Part shown: positions 9,696-20,623 of the stretch, in pieces | Position numbering within the stretch: the stretch's first letter is position 1 | Layout: each line of letters begins with the position of its first letter | Source: Marsupella aquatica | Lineage: Eukaryota > Marchantiophyta | Direction: 5' to 3' | Assembly: GCA_973895155.1 (NCBI GenBank) | Contig: OZ316895.1 | Coordinates: 11,470,001-11,534,000, forward strand | Length of the DNA: 64,000 nucleotides | Notes under the pieces: generated by a model | What the model was told of the DNA's origin: nothing | What the model saw: only the letters and a program-made list of their open reading frames with translations | The model's database searches: none | Translations under genes and position numbers: made by a program

Positions 9696-12600
9696 ATGGG
9701 GGGCGACTCGTTCGGTCCTTCTTCCCCTCTCGACCCCGACGTTGACGAATATGTGGAAGATTTTGTGTACGGTACTATGTCCTCGCTGATGGGAGAGCCG
9801 GACCAGCAGCAGCGTCAGTCCTGGATAGAGCCGAAAAATTTAAAGCTGATGCACCGAGTTGGCCGCGGCCTCTTCGGTGATGTGTGGCTTGCCAGGCTCC
9901 AAAACTCTACCGAAGAATTTGACGAATCCCATGAGGTAGCAGTCAAGATGCTGCCCGTCATCTCCGACGACAAGGTCTACACCGTGCTGGGGAGGTTTGA
10001 GAGCCTCTACCAAGCATCTAAAGGCTTGGAGCGCGTTAGCTGGCCCCGAGGCATTTCGGCGAAGAACGGAAAAGTAAGCATTGATACGTTCTCTCATGTT
10101 GTGCGTAGGAAAGAAATCAGCCAAAGGAGATAAGGTGATTAACGCTTCTTGTTTTGAGTAAGTGGGGGTTCGAAGCTGTCGCTGGTGTCTCCCAGGCGAG
10201 GCATTCATTTGACTATGCCGGTGGAATTTGTTTCCATGAAGAGATGTGTGGTACTTTTTGCTATACATCAATATAATTGCTCAATTTCTAGTGTAATCAT
10301 AGAGTTAGACTTCGGTTGGATATGACAGAACCGATTTGTTGCCTGCCATGGGAAGAAGCAGTTTTACGCTGTTGATAGGCTTGTCCATCTTCGAGCCAGA
10401 TGGCCCGCGGGTGGGCATTCGCCGGATGGTCATGAGTTCATCTCGCTCTGTCTGCTAAATTGGAATTTGGCTTGTGGTGAAGCCGATCTGGTGGTCAGGG
10501 TATTTGCTGCTTTCGCACACGCGAACGTTTGTTTCTTCTGGAGGCAGTGATTTGCTCCGATTAACTGCTTGCATATTGGCAGTTTTTTTCGAAGGAGTTC
10601 ATTGCGATGCTTTTAAGGCTATCAGCTTCTGTGGTCGTTTTCCATATGGCCCTCCTAATTGTCAGGAATGTCATGCCCATAGTTGCCTCATGACGGTAGA
10701 CTAATGCACGCGATGACTACAAAATTTTCTTGGACCGAGTTCTTGCGTTAGATGGCCACTCCAAGTGGTGCCATTGGTCATCCCGGTGACTCTTTGTTTC
10801 AAGAACAAGGACGTCTTATCTGTTACGAACGGTAGAATTGGATATCCAGGGTACGAGCAATATCTGGACAGTACCCGTACAGGAGAATTGCCTCAGTCCG
10901 TATCTTGTTTAGTAGATGAGTTTTTGAAGAAATTTCGTTGATGACTGACTCGTGATGCCGTTGTTTTGTGTTGTGTCGAAGGCCTGTATTATATTGAATT
11001 TCTATGAAGGATCAGTGGGTGATAAGATGGCGCGGCTCCCGGGAAACCGACTTTCTTTGAAAGATGCACTTAGGTGACTCCTCAGCTCATGCTACCATTA
11101 CCTTTGTCAACCTCAATTGTAGTCATCGTAGTCCTCGTTATGTGCGTTGCAGGTGTGCGACCAGTTGGCAAACTCAATCTAAACATTTTAATCATCCAAA
11201 GCCTTCGGCTGTTTTGAGCAATGTTTTGACATACTCTGGCTTCTGAATGAATCACGAGGTCCATTTTTCCAGTGGATGTTGGGGAGGTCACCGTAGTCTA
11301 GGTACGTACTGATGGGACAAGACAAGTGTTAGGAGGCAAAACAGATCCGAGCAATGCAAATAACAGCACTTTTCCTATGTCTCCTTCGTGTTTCAGTCAA
11401 AGCGTCTTGTGTCGAAACTTAGCTAATTCTGAAGAGATCAAGTAGCGTTTCGTGAAATCAATCGTATCGGACCGGATGGGAACTATTAATTTTCTGTTCA
11501 TTGTGCTATTTTTGGTTTTGACAAGTTCACAAGAGTTATTAGTTGAAGAAATGGGTCGACTCTCTTCTCGGCATCCTCAAACACGAGCTGAGGTCGGAAC
11601 AGTACTCTAGGACCTAACGAAGCGAATTTGCTGTCCCCGGGGACTAGATTGAATGGATGCGGAAATGATATGATTTGTAGGTCAAACAGAACGCCACCGG
11701 CTCATAGGGTTTGCCCTTATTTGGTCACAGTCAAAACTGTGATACGATCTGTCTATGGGCCTGAGGATGGCACAGTAACAGTTCAGTTACGAGAGCCAAG
11801 GATTCTTCATCCATGAATGATAACGTCTTGTTGTGCTGCTTGATTGTGGATAGGTATGGGGAAGACCTCATCGAAGGTATAATGGAGCTACATTCGTGTG
11901 GATTGCTTGCTCTTAACCTGAAACCCTGCAATTTTCTTCTGGATAATCAAGACTCGGCCATTCTTGGAGAGTTTGGAACCCCAATATTATGTTTTGACAA
12001 TTCGGCGACAAAATCCCAGCCTGTTCCATGGATGGGAACACCAAATTACATGGCACCAGAACAGTGGGACCCTTCTCTCAGGGGTCCCATATCCAATGAA
12101 ACTGATGCCTGGGGCTTTGCAGCGAGCATGATTGAGATGGTAACAGGCACCAAGCCTTGGGATGGCAAGACGGCTGACGAAATATACGACGCTGTGGTAG
12201 TCAGACGCCAGAAACCAGCGCTTCCTGGGGAGCTTCCATCTGCAGTTTATAAAGTGTTGAAGGCGTGTTTCGAGTATGACTATCGCCTGCGCCCACATTT
12301 TAAGGACATCCTCAGTGCTTTTAAGAGGTAAACCACAAAGATAAGCCGACGTCCTTCAAATTGATCCTGTGTTCTATGACTCTCATTGGTCGCAGATTGC
12401 AGATTTTTATACACATGTGGACGTGAGCATAGCTCCACAGAAACGAGTTTATAGATCGATGGGAACAGTGCATTGTGGACATGTTTCAGACTTATTGCGT
12501 CAAATCATCTTGAAATCAAATCCCCCAGAAAATTATCTTTCTGAAAGCGGTAACTTAAGGATTTGCTTAGGCAGATTGCGAAACTGGCATCCGACCATTC

Positions 12601-13938
12601 CGTAACACCAAACAAAAGGCCTTCATTTATGAATTTATCGTGAACCTCGCTTCACTGGTAGATTTCTTGCCCATTATACAAGAGAATTTACTATCGTGGA
12701 CTCCTACCACTGTTAGATACTGGCAGAGATTAATACGTTGCTGTATTTCTATAGAATTCTTAACACACATGGATTGATTTATGTGATACCATTAGGATCT
12801 TAGGTTAAGTACAATAACAATACTTGTTCTCACCTTTTCGTTTTGATTATTGTTTTCCATGTGCAGCCCAGATGAGATTTTTAAGGAAGGAGACTGGATC
12901 TGTGTAAGAGACAGGCCATCAGGTGATTGTACAAAAATCGGAATTGTAAAGGCAGTAGTTGGTTCCGATAGTGTCTATCTACAATCTTGCGACAAACCTG
13001 GTGAGCGACTCCAGATTACCGGTGCTGGTCGTCTTTCTTTATGGAAAGATAAGTTTCAAATTAATGATCTTGTCAAGGTGAAGCAATCTGTACTGGAACC
13101 ACGATTTGGATGGCCCCAAGGAAGTGATAGAACTCAGGGCTTTGTGAAGGGGTTCAAGGACCAAGATGGTATCGTTTTAGTTGGCTTTCCGGGATCAATA
13201 GTGGTGTGGAGGGCAGACCCAATTGAACTTGAGCGTGTCTCAGCAGGCTTTGTTCCTGGCGACTGGGTGTTTCTACGAGGTGGCTGGCCAATGGATGCCG
13301 ATGCTGCAGCAGCTGGACGTCGAATTTCACGTATTGGAGTGGTCCATTATGTGGAAAGTGATGGCAACCTGAAGGTTGCCTTTCAGGGTCGTGAGACTCT
13401 TTGGACAGGAGTGCCAACAGACTTTGAGAAAGTTCTTCCCCTATCCGTGGGACAATTCATCCGATTGCGAAGTGATGTTGGCAAACCTCATTTTGATTGG
13501 CTCATCAAAGAGCATGGTGGCTGGGACATGGGTCGCATTGTCAATATTGTACCTAATGGTGGCCTGCAGGTTGAGTTCCCTGGCCGTTTCTGGAATTCGA
13601 AAGGGTGGTGGGCTGATCCTGATGAAGTTGAAGTTGTCCGAATCCAAGAGATTGAAGGTGTTGTGCAGAAATACCAACATGTTGAGTCCATGCACTGGGG
13701 CATCCGTCCGCTGCTCTCGTTGATCGGAGTCTTAGTGGCTGCTCGTGTGGGAATTATTGTTGTCAACGTGGTTTCAAAACCTTTTCAAGGAAACAAAGGA
13801 GAGGAGCAAACAAAGCTAGCTGAACAGAAGCAAGCCCCTGTGGAGACTAAAGAATGCACAAATCCAGCAAACCCAGCTTGGCTGCCTCCACAGGTGGCCA
13901 CTCTTATATTTAGAGAAGGAAGCTCTACTGCTCGATGA
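9696..13938 (+). CDS. KOC1-like protein kinase with KEG-type repeats and C-terminal membrane anchor
   Basis: Exons read as 9696-10073, 10982-11073, 11854-12327 and 12867-13938, all GT-AG with matching phases, giving 671 residues. The 92-bp exon 2 was found because it supplies the missing CIILNFYEGSVGDKMARL. The kinase domain spans about 50-314: glycine loop GRGLFGDV (56-63), Lys84 in VAVK, a catalytic-loop equivalent LNLKPCNFLL with Asn178 in place of the usual Asp, EFG (196-198) instead of DFG, then GTPNYMAPE and TDAWGF. Four tandem KEG/MIB-HERC2-like repeats follow (about 316-580). A hydrophobic segment at 592-621 is followed by a 50-residue tail. This layout matches Arabidopsis KOC1 (At4g32250), an outer-chloroplast-envelope kinase known to phosphorylate TOC import receptors. 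Location and substrate are inferred from that match. The ATG at 9696 is the first in frame after the likely leader intron. Confidence 0.88.
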
Positions 13939-16490
13939 AAGGATTACTTCTTCCTTGGAGAGGCAGTGGGGTCAAAGAAGTGTATTTACCGATGGATTGT
14001 AGATGTGTATATTAATGTAAAGAAAGAGTTAAACCTGCATTGTAGATTAAAAGCTGGTAGTGGTATGCGATTTTCTGTTTTCTCTAGCTAAAAGTTAGCT
14101 TGCTGGCCCCGTAGAGCTAACTGAGGCACTACAGGGATCCCTTGCTTGTGATATCGCGGTTGCAACTGCTTTTATAAATGTGTATAGAAAGTCATTTTGA
14201 AAATTTCTAGTCTCCATTTGCATTCTGGCAAAAGTACAGTTCGGTTTAATCGACTCAGTAGACCCTTATTCTATAACAGGATAAGGGATTTGCTTTTTAC
14301 ATGGAAACAGTGAAGGGTCTGTTTGTTACTGTGTTGATGATGCTCAATACGAGCAAAAGTTGGGGTTGTGGTAGATGAAAACGAGCTACATTCGATTCCA
14401 AGCCAACGAGAAGGAACTGATTCCCCTATGTTCTGCACATTCTTGGCAGGTAGTCTTAGAGCGGGATCCACCTCCATCTCGTCTTTTGCATTGAAAGAGT
14501 TTTCCTGACTTGCTGCATCTAGCATGTAATCTTCGAGATCGTTCTAGATGATAATATACACTGGATTGGGCCCGTTATCGACTCTTGTAGAACTGGTCTC
14601 TTCCACGAGTGATGTGTCCAATCGTTACTAATCCATTCTCAGATAGAATTCAACAATGAGAAACGTGGCCGTAAATAGATCGATGTATGGTACAGAAGGA
14701 ATTCGGGTTTCTGCTGTTGGGTCGCAAATGAACGGAATGAGGTTGGAAAGAGTCTATAGACTTACTGAGAGCAAGCTGAGGATGATAGCGATAAACCCGA
14801 TATTTGTGGTTGTTCTTTGAAGCCGGTGGAATTGCTCCAAGTTGAACGCGAACAGCGGCCACACGAAGTTTTTTAAATGTTTCTCAATGGCTGTTTCGCT
14901 CTGTTTTACAACATTTTTGAAGCCAGTGAAATTGCTCCAAGTTGAACGCGAACAGCAGCCACACAAAGTTTTTTAAATGTTTCTCAATGGCTGTTTCGGT
15001 CTCTTTCACAACATTCCAGTATCTTCATTCATTTTCTTAAAGAGTCCAGTGTCATCTAAGGGAACATTACCCTATTTTCCTTGAGCTCGTTATAGACTCA
15101 TTATCGTCCAAGATAACAACGCAGTGTCTTCTTGGAGTTTCCAGTACTCGAGTGTGGTGCAAGTCGAAGCATCTTGTGGGAAGCAAGGCCTTAGTATTGC
15201 CCAGTTGTCTCATGCTACTGGGCATGGCAATGCAGGACTCTCACTAAATTTGTCCTCAAGGAATATGCAATGTGTGATACGACTGCCTACCTGTTCAACA
15301 TGTCCTCTGATATGTCACCTACTGAGTTCTTGAAGATAATTCCTGATCAAACTCAACAGCTACACTTGAAAGCAAATATGAAAACCCCCTGACGACTAAT
15401 CAGAGGAGTCAAAGAACTTCCAGGATGCTCTCGTGATTGAATCTACCGGCAGTATTTCCCGGCGAATAATGTAGCCTATTACTACCCAAGAAGGTAGAGG
15501 GATGCAATACAGGTGCGATGTTTATACAATACACTTCCGGATCCACAAATACAGGTAACCGAACAAACGGTAGAATAGGTCACTGCACACCCAGCATGCA
15601 ACGCGGCAAGAAAGAAAAGACAGAAGGGACACACCATGCCAATCCCAAAAGCCACTACTGGCAAACGGGACATGGTTTACAGATGACAAGTCAACAATCA
15701 AACCAGCAGTTGTTAACAAAAAGGTCTGAATCTCAAATCCAGACAATACCTACCAGCAATGCACAGCCTTGCTACGGATTGCTGAAGAAACAATTATCTG
15801 TCACTTCAACCTGTGTGCTTGACTATGTAATCAATAACGAATTATGAGCAGCTCCTGTACTCAAATCACTAATTTGAACAGGTACAATCGCTAGTGCTGC
15901 TCGATCTGTAAGAGCTAAATGAGGTTGGAACTACTTCAAGTGCATATCCCCTGGTTAGATAAACCAACGGCATCGCAGAAGAACTCATTCCGTAAAGGCC
16001 CCGCGTCAGGTTAGCTTTAGCAGTTATTGCTGTAAACAAAATCTTGCCAATGAAATTGCTGATAGCAATTCATCTGAGCGCGACATTCTGACGATTGTCA
16101 TAGACCCAAGTGAGTGGGCCCTGAAAAATGCAACTGCCGTTTGTAGCAAGATCTTAGTGAGCTGGTAGTAGACGAAACTACTGCACGAGGTACGGTAGTC
16201 ATCGCTATGGCACAAGAAGGTTGATTCCAGATCGAACGCTCCCCTTCATTTCTGTACATCTAAGAGCCCTCTCTTGGGGACTAAGAAGATGAATCTTACT
16301 CAAATCCAAGACAAATTGGACAAAAACTGCCGGTGAAAGAAAACGATCTCGCGCTGCTAGACACACTTGAACATCTACACCAACCTCTTCTCTGCCAATC
16401 ATTTGAGACAGCCGCAAAACTGAGCGAATGGAACGTGCGAAGAACTTTGATCACACAGATGTGTTTCACACATCTACGACTTTCCCGATA
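13939..16490. other. Intergenic DNA between kinase and small gene
   Basis: No further gene is seen. The first few hundred bases are probably the kinase 3' UTR. The last part is probably the 3' UTR of the minus-strand small gene. Frames at 15124-15333 and 15518-15847 show no domain. The one clear structure is the 100-bp tandem duplication listed separately. Confidence 0.5.
14816..15015. repeat. 100-bp tandem duplication
   Basis: Two head-to-tail copies of exactly 100 bp (14816-14915 and 14916-15015) begin TTTGAAGCC and include GTTGAACGCGAACAGC and TTTCTCAATGGCTGTTTCG. They differ at only about ten positions, so the duplication looks fairly recent compared with the other repeats here. Confidence 0.9.
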
Positions 16491-16835
16491 CTAATCCATC
16501 TTCTTCAGTTCCTGCTTCCCATACTTCTTCAATTCTGCTTGAGTGACTCTCCGTTCCTGCTTTTCTATCAACGATATGGCCTTCATGACAGCCTTCTGCT
16601 TCCGTATCTTCACTGCCTTCCGTTTCTGGGGCCCCTTCTTGCCAATTCTCCCGCCCCCGGTACCAAGGAACTTTGAAGCGGCAGTGCTGTCTGTGACTAC
16701 AACCTCCATCGTATCCATAGCATCCATAGATTGCGCGACCGCTGCTCCACCAGACCTGACGTTATCCTTGGCAACATCCATGGCCGTGGAACCGACGAGT
16801 CGTTTCACCTTATTTTTCTTCTTGGATTTTGCCAT
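16491..16835 (-). CDS. Small Lys-rich protein, probably nuclear or nucleolar
   Basis: A single-exon frame of 114 residues starts at an ATG at 16833-16835. The protein begins MAKSKKKNKVKR, a basic cluster of nuclear-localisation type. A variable middle follows (about 20-52), then LGTGGGRIGKKGPQKRKAVK and a basic, probably helical C-terminus (78-113) with EKQERRVTQAELKKYGK. I do not recognise a named family. The composition resembles small ribosome-biogenesis or RNA-associated proteins, and the upstream telomere-type boxes at 17034-17061 are typical of promoters of translation-related plant genes. Function is therefore a guess. The frame looks coding because composition stays structured to the end and no repeat overlaps it. 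Confidence 0.62.
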   Translation of the reverse strand: MAKSKKKNKVKRLVGSTAMDVAKDNVRSGGAAVAQSMDAMDTMEVVVTDSTAASKFLGTGGGRIGKKGPQKRKAVKIRKQKAVMKAISLIEKQERRVTQAELKKYGKQELKKMD

Positions 16836-17033
16836 AGCGTCCGGAAAATCTCTGCCCCTCACTATATCGTGCTAGAACGAATGACCTTTCAGAATTCAGC
16901 GCGATTTGTCACTTCCTCTCAGCTCTAAGGAAAGCTCAAAGTGTAGCAAGCTCGTTGTAGCCTCAGCTGGAACGAAACAAATTCTCTGCTTGGTGGGTTC
17001 CCTCCCACGAGATCTCTGCAGCAGTAATTATTT

Positions 17034-17061
17034 AAACCCCAAACCCCAAACCCTAAACCCT
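17034..17061 (-). promoter_or_regulatory. Telomere-type (telo-box) cluster upstream of the small gene
   Basis: Four consecutive heptamers read AAACCCC, AAACCCC, AAACCCT, AAACCCT on the + strand. They lie about 200 bp upstream of the minus-strand ATG at 16835. Plant telo boxes (AAACCCTAA) are known in promoters of ribosomal-protein and other growth genes. A regulatory role here is inferred from position. Short relics of telomere repeat are the alternative. Confidence 0.55.
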
Positions 17062-17214
17062 GCAGCACAAGTCAAGGAGGAAAGACTCTGCTCCTGATTT
17101 ATGGAACGGGACAAAGAAAGCTTCGCTGAATTGCCAACAAATTGGAACCCTGTTTGCTCTTGCGTGTTTTTTTGTCACTGCCAAGACCCCATACCCTAAA
17201 ACGGACTGGGACCC

Positions 17215-17320
17215 TCGATGAGCATGGGCTCTATACATTTCAAAGTGCCAAAAAAACAAAAACAAAAACAAAGGGTTCACTCGATGAGCTGGCTCTATAT
17301 ATTTCAAACTGCCAAAATAA
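17215..17320. repeat. 66-bp tandem duplication, diverged
   Basis: A segment starting TCGATGAGC and including GGCTCTATA and ATTTCAAA then TGCCAAAA occurs at 17215 and again at 17281. An A-rich run lies between them. Confidence 0.7.
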
Positions 17321-19884
17321 ACAAAGGGCTTCCTCCCGCAAAAGACCCAATCAAGGGTGTACAACTAATGAGCATCTCCAAGGGTTTAGCGGTCACTGAC
17401 TGCTGTCCTGTTGAATAACCTGGGGAAGTACCTGCCATTTTACGGAGCCGGGTAGCGGCCAAAGTCCACAACGCCGCTGCTTCCACCCCAAAGTTGATCG
17501 TCATTCTCTGACCCAATGTTTGAACCCTTGAAGTTGCGGTTCGAACCACCCTGGCCCAGCCTGCCTGTGCTGAATTGTTCACTTTCTACCACGAAACCTT
17601 TGAAGAATGTCAAAACTTTCGACCTTCTTCACACAACAGGACCTTTACCCTCTGCCCTTCTGATAGTGGACGAATTGAGCTTTGCGATTGTGTACTCGAA
17701 GTGCTCTCACATTTTGCCATGTGGGCTGCTGCTGGCCATCGATGCCTATGGAGGCCTTGTCTCCAGCATAGAATGCCGACCTCCTTCCAGGGCAAATCTG
17801 GTGGCAGGCAGGCAGAGAATAGACATCGAGCCCACCAAACTTTTGGAGGTTGCGGGGTACAGTGGGAGGCTGGTTTGCAAAACATGGCCACTATATGGAT
17901 ATTTGGCGGATAGGGTGTAGAAAAATGACATTGTTGGAGATACTCTAAAGGGACAAAAAGCCAGGCTGAAAATCAACGCCAGAACCACCAAGGACCCCAA
18001 CGCCTACCTGTCCGTAAATTGAAAGCCTGGTAGAGCTTGGGTGTGAACTTCATAGGACAGTCAAGCAAGTGAATCCTAGTAGAGGCAATCAACTGCCTCA
18101 CCCTTACAAAGAATAATGAATGTTTGTGCCCACTGAAATTCAACACACACTGTGTAAAAAAGGCCATGATAATACACACTAGGGTAAAGGCTCTTGATTA
18201 GGGGATATTGTGAAAATGATCATAATTTTGGGGGGAATGATAAACTACTGGCACTAGAGCTTTAACCCAAAGGGTTTTGCTAATGGGTACATTTAACTTT
18301 CCATTATGACATTGTCCTCTTTTTAGTTCACTAGTATCTAATTATAGTATCTGTCATAGCATGGCCAACTGAAAACCAGTCCCAACCCTGACTGGGTAGT
18401 TTCCCTGTACAGCAGGTATTAGCATTTGACATCTGTAAAATGGAATCTTGAAACCTAGCAACTAGCCCAGTAAAGAGTCAACTAGTGTAGAACCTCTTTC
18501 ATATACAGATCAAGTGACCAAAAATCTAGTTCCTGAAAACCCATAGCATCCCATTGGGTGAGTTGGACCTGTCTTTCTATATTTTCTTTACTGGGTTTGG
18601 TCAACATTGGGGTGGAGATGTTCTTAGAGCATTCCCACTGGCCCGCCCACCGGTAGCAATAAAGGCTTGGCGTTTTGGACACTCTATTCCAACAAAGTAA
18701 TCCCCACTAAGACGCACCAGGTTGGAGCCTTCTCCCGAGCCTTTTCTCTCGGCCTGCCCCCAAACTTGCCTCTCCCATGCCAACACTAGCAAGCCTGCCC
18801 CCATGCCTTGCCAAATGCTTGGTAGAGATGTATTGATCTTTGCCACACAGGACAGTCCTGCAGTTGTGTCAGCAAGTTGAGGCATTTGGGTGGGTACATT
18901 CACATGCATTTCAAGGGCTTGGATAGCCAAATGGGTGGGGGCTCGTGTTGCGCAACTCACCATACAGGTAGGGTTGTGCCAAAGTGTACGTCATCTACTA
19001 ACATGTTTATCAAGTCAAATTTAGCTTGACCGGTGGGAATGCTTTTGTACCCTGTGAAAAAGCAAAACATTACTCTACTATTTCAGTCTTTCAATTTTTA
19101 AAATAATGTGGTGTTGACCCTTTTGAGGTTCCACAAGCACTCTTAACTCTTTGGTCAGGTCCAAAATCTAATGTTTATTTGTTTTTTGCATTCACTCCAG
19201 CCCAAGTTAGCAGTGCTCACCCCCCTCTCTCCATGCCCTACCTTACTGACTGCCTGAAAACACTGCATAGACAAGAGGCTGTATGTGACTGTAAAGTATG
19301 TGCAATGAGAGCTGTGCATGATATATATACAGGCAGCTGTGGATAAAATACACCAGTCAGGTTCCCTAATGTCACCCCAATTTTATAAATTCACCCAAAA
19401 CTAATCTACCTAAGTCACTTAGACTCTTCCTATTTTAGAAAGTTTTGGATCAGCCAGTAGTTAGACTTTAGATTTTTCCCTGCTATGCAACAGAAGCATC
19501 TTCAATTTCCAGCTAGTATAATTTTGCCTACTTTTATAGAGAACTCAAAGACTTAAGGATTTCCAAAGATCTCCTGTATAATGTGTATCATCTGAGCAGA
19601 AAAGAGGATTTTGCTACAATCCATTTTTGTTACAAAACTCCATCAAATTGCTTTGGCAAACATGGATGTCCATAGGGGCTTTAACTTCAAAGTTTCAATT
19701 GTGGGAACTAAGCAATAAACAAATATGTTCCAATATTTACTCATACTTGTATGACTCATTTTGTCCATTTTCAAACTCAAACAAGTCACTTTGGCTGGAT
19801 TAAAAACGGGATTGTAGAGTTGTCCGAGTGAATTTAGGAAATTATGGGATGGATTTAGCATTTTCAGTTTTTGGTTTCTTATTT

Positions 19885-20065
19885 ATGGACCCCATGAGAG
19901 GTCCCTTCCAAAATTCCTGGCACCAGAGCATGCCACGTCAACAACAATCGCAACAAACAAGACTCTTCGGTTTTGTGAATCAAATTTACAATTCTCATTC
20001 GTGTTTGCGTCAATTTTGGTGTAATTTTGGGACGCCATGCCGTAAAAAGAAATGTAAAAATTTAG
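19885..20065 (+). repeat. Dispersed repeat, copy 2
   Basis: This is the partner of the copy at 7005-7185. The shared blocks are GAGAGGTCCCTTCCAAAATT, ATGCCAC, CCATGCCGTAAAAAG and AAATGTAAAAA in the same order. The copies are diverged and non-coding. Confidence 0.6.
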
Positions 20066-20572
20066 AAATACAAAGAGCAAGATGGGTAAAACTGTCACTA
20101 TGTAACCATTTTAGTTACGTATCCAATTTTAAAAGTTAAATTCAAAGATTTGAAAAGAATTTTTCATATAATAAAGAATGACTAATAACTAACTTGATAA
20201 TTTCCTTGTTAACGGGTAACTAGCACATGGAGTAATATTTCCTTCCTTTTGCAATTTAGGCAAACTGCCATGGTCGGAACTTGAACTCAATGAATTGGTA
20301 CAATTCATTTGATCAAACATTGATCTGGTTTCAAATGGACTTGCCACGACTTGACTATTGACTCTCTTGAGAATTTGGTTGCATGTAGCGAAAAGGCCTG
20401 ATTTTGACAACTGCTTGTGATAAATCAGAATTTCACAAGTCTGAAACTAGCCAAAGTCAGAATCAGATTTCACAATTCTAGAGATTTCTAGAATTTCCAA
20501 TTATTTGAAAGTACATTGACAAATCTTTTACAAATTAACAGGGCTCAACTACTAGAAAGCTTAAGGTTCGTT

Positions 20573-20623
20573 GTTGAGAAAAGCAGTCTTCTCAATTGAA
20601 CTTGAGAAAGTAGTTTTCTCAAC
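20573..20623. repeat. Imperfect 51-bp inverted repeat
   Basis: The left arm GTTGAGAAAAGCAGTCTTCT continues to CAA. The right arm ends TAGTTTTCTCAAC and is its near-complement, with a loop of a few bases at TTGAAC. It could fold into one hairpin. No gene flanks it. Confidence 0.65.

Noticed and set aside
12369-12605. 78-codon frame inside kinase intron 3
   Set aside because: Splicing 12327 to 12867 keeps the frame and joins the kinase to the first KEG repeat. This frame has no motif.
17530-17560. GGTTCGAACC resembling a tRNA B box
   Set aside because: No A box at the right distance and no tRNA folding. It is just a short palindrome.
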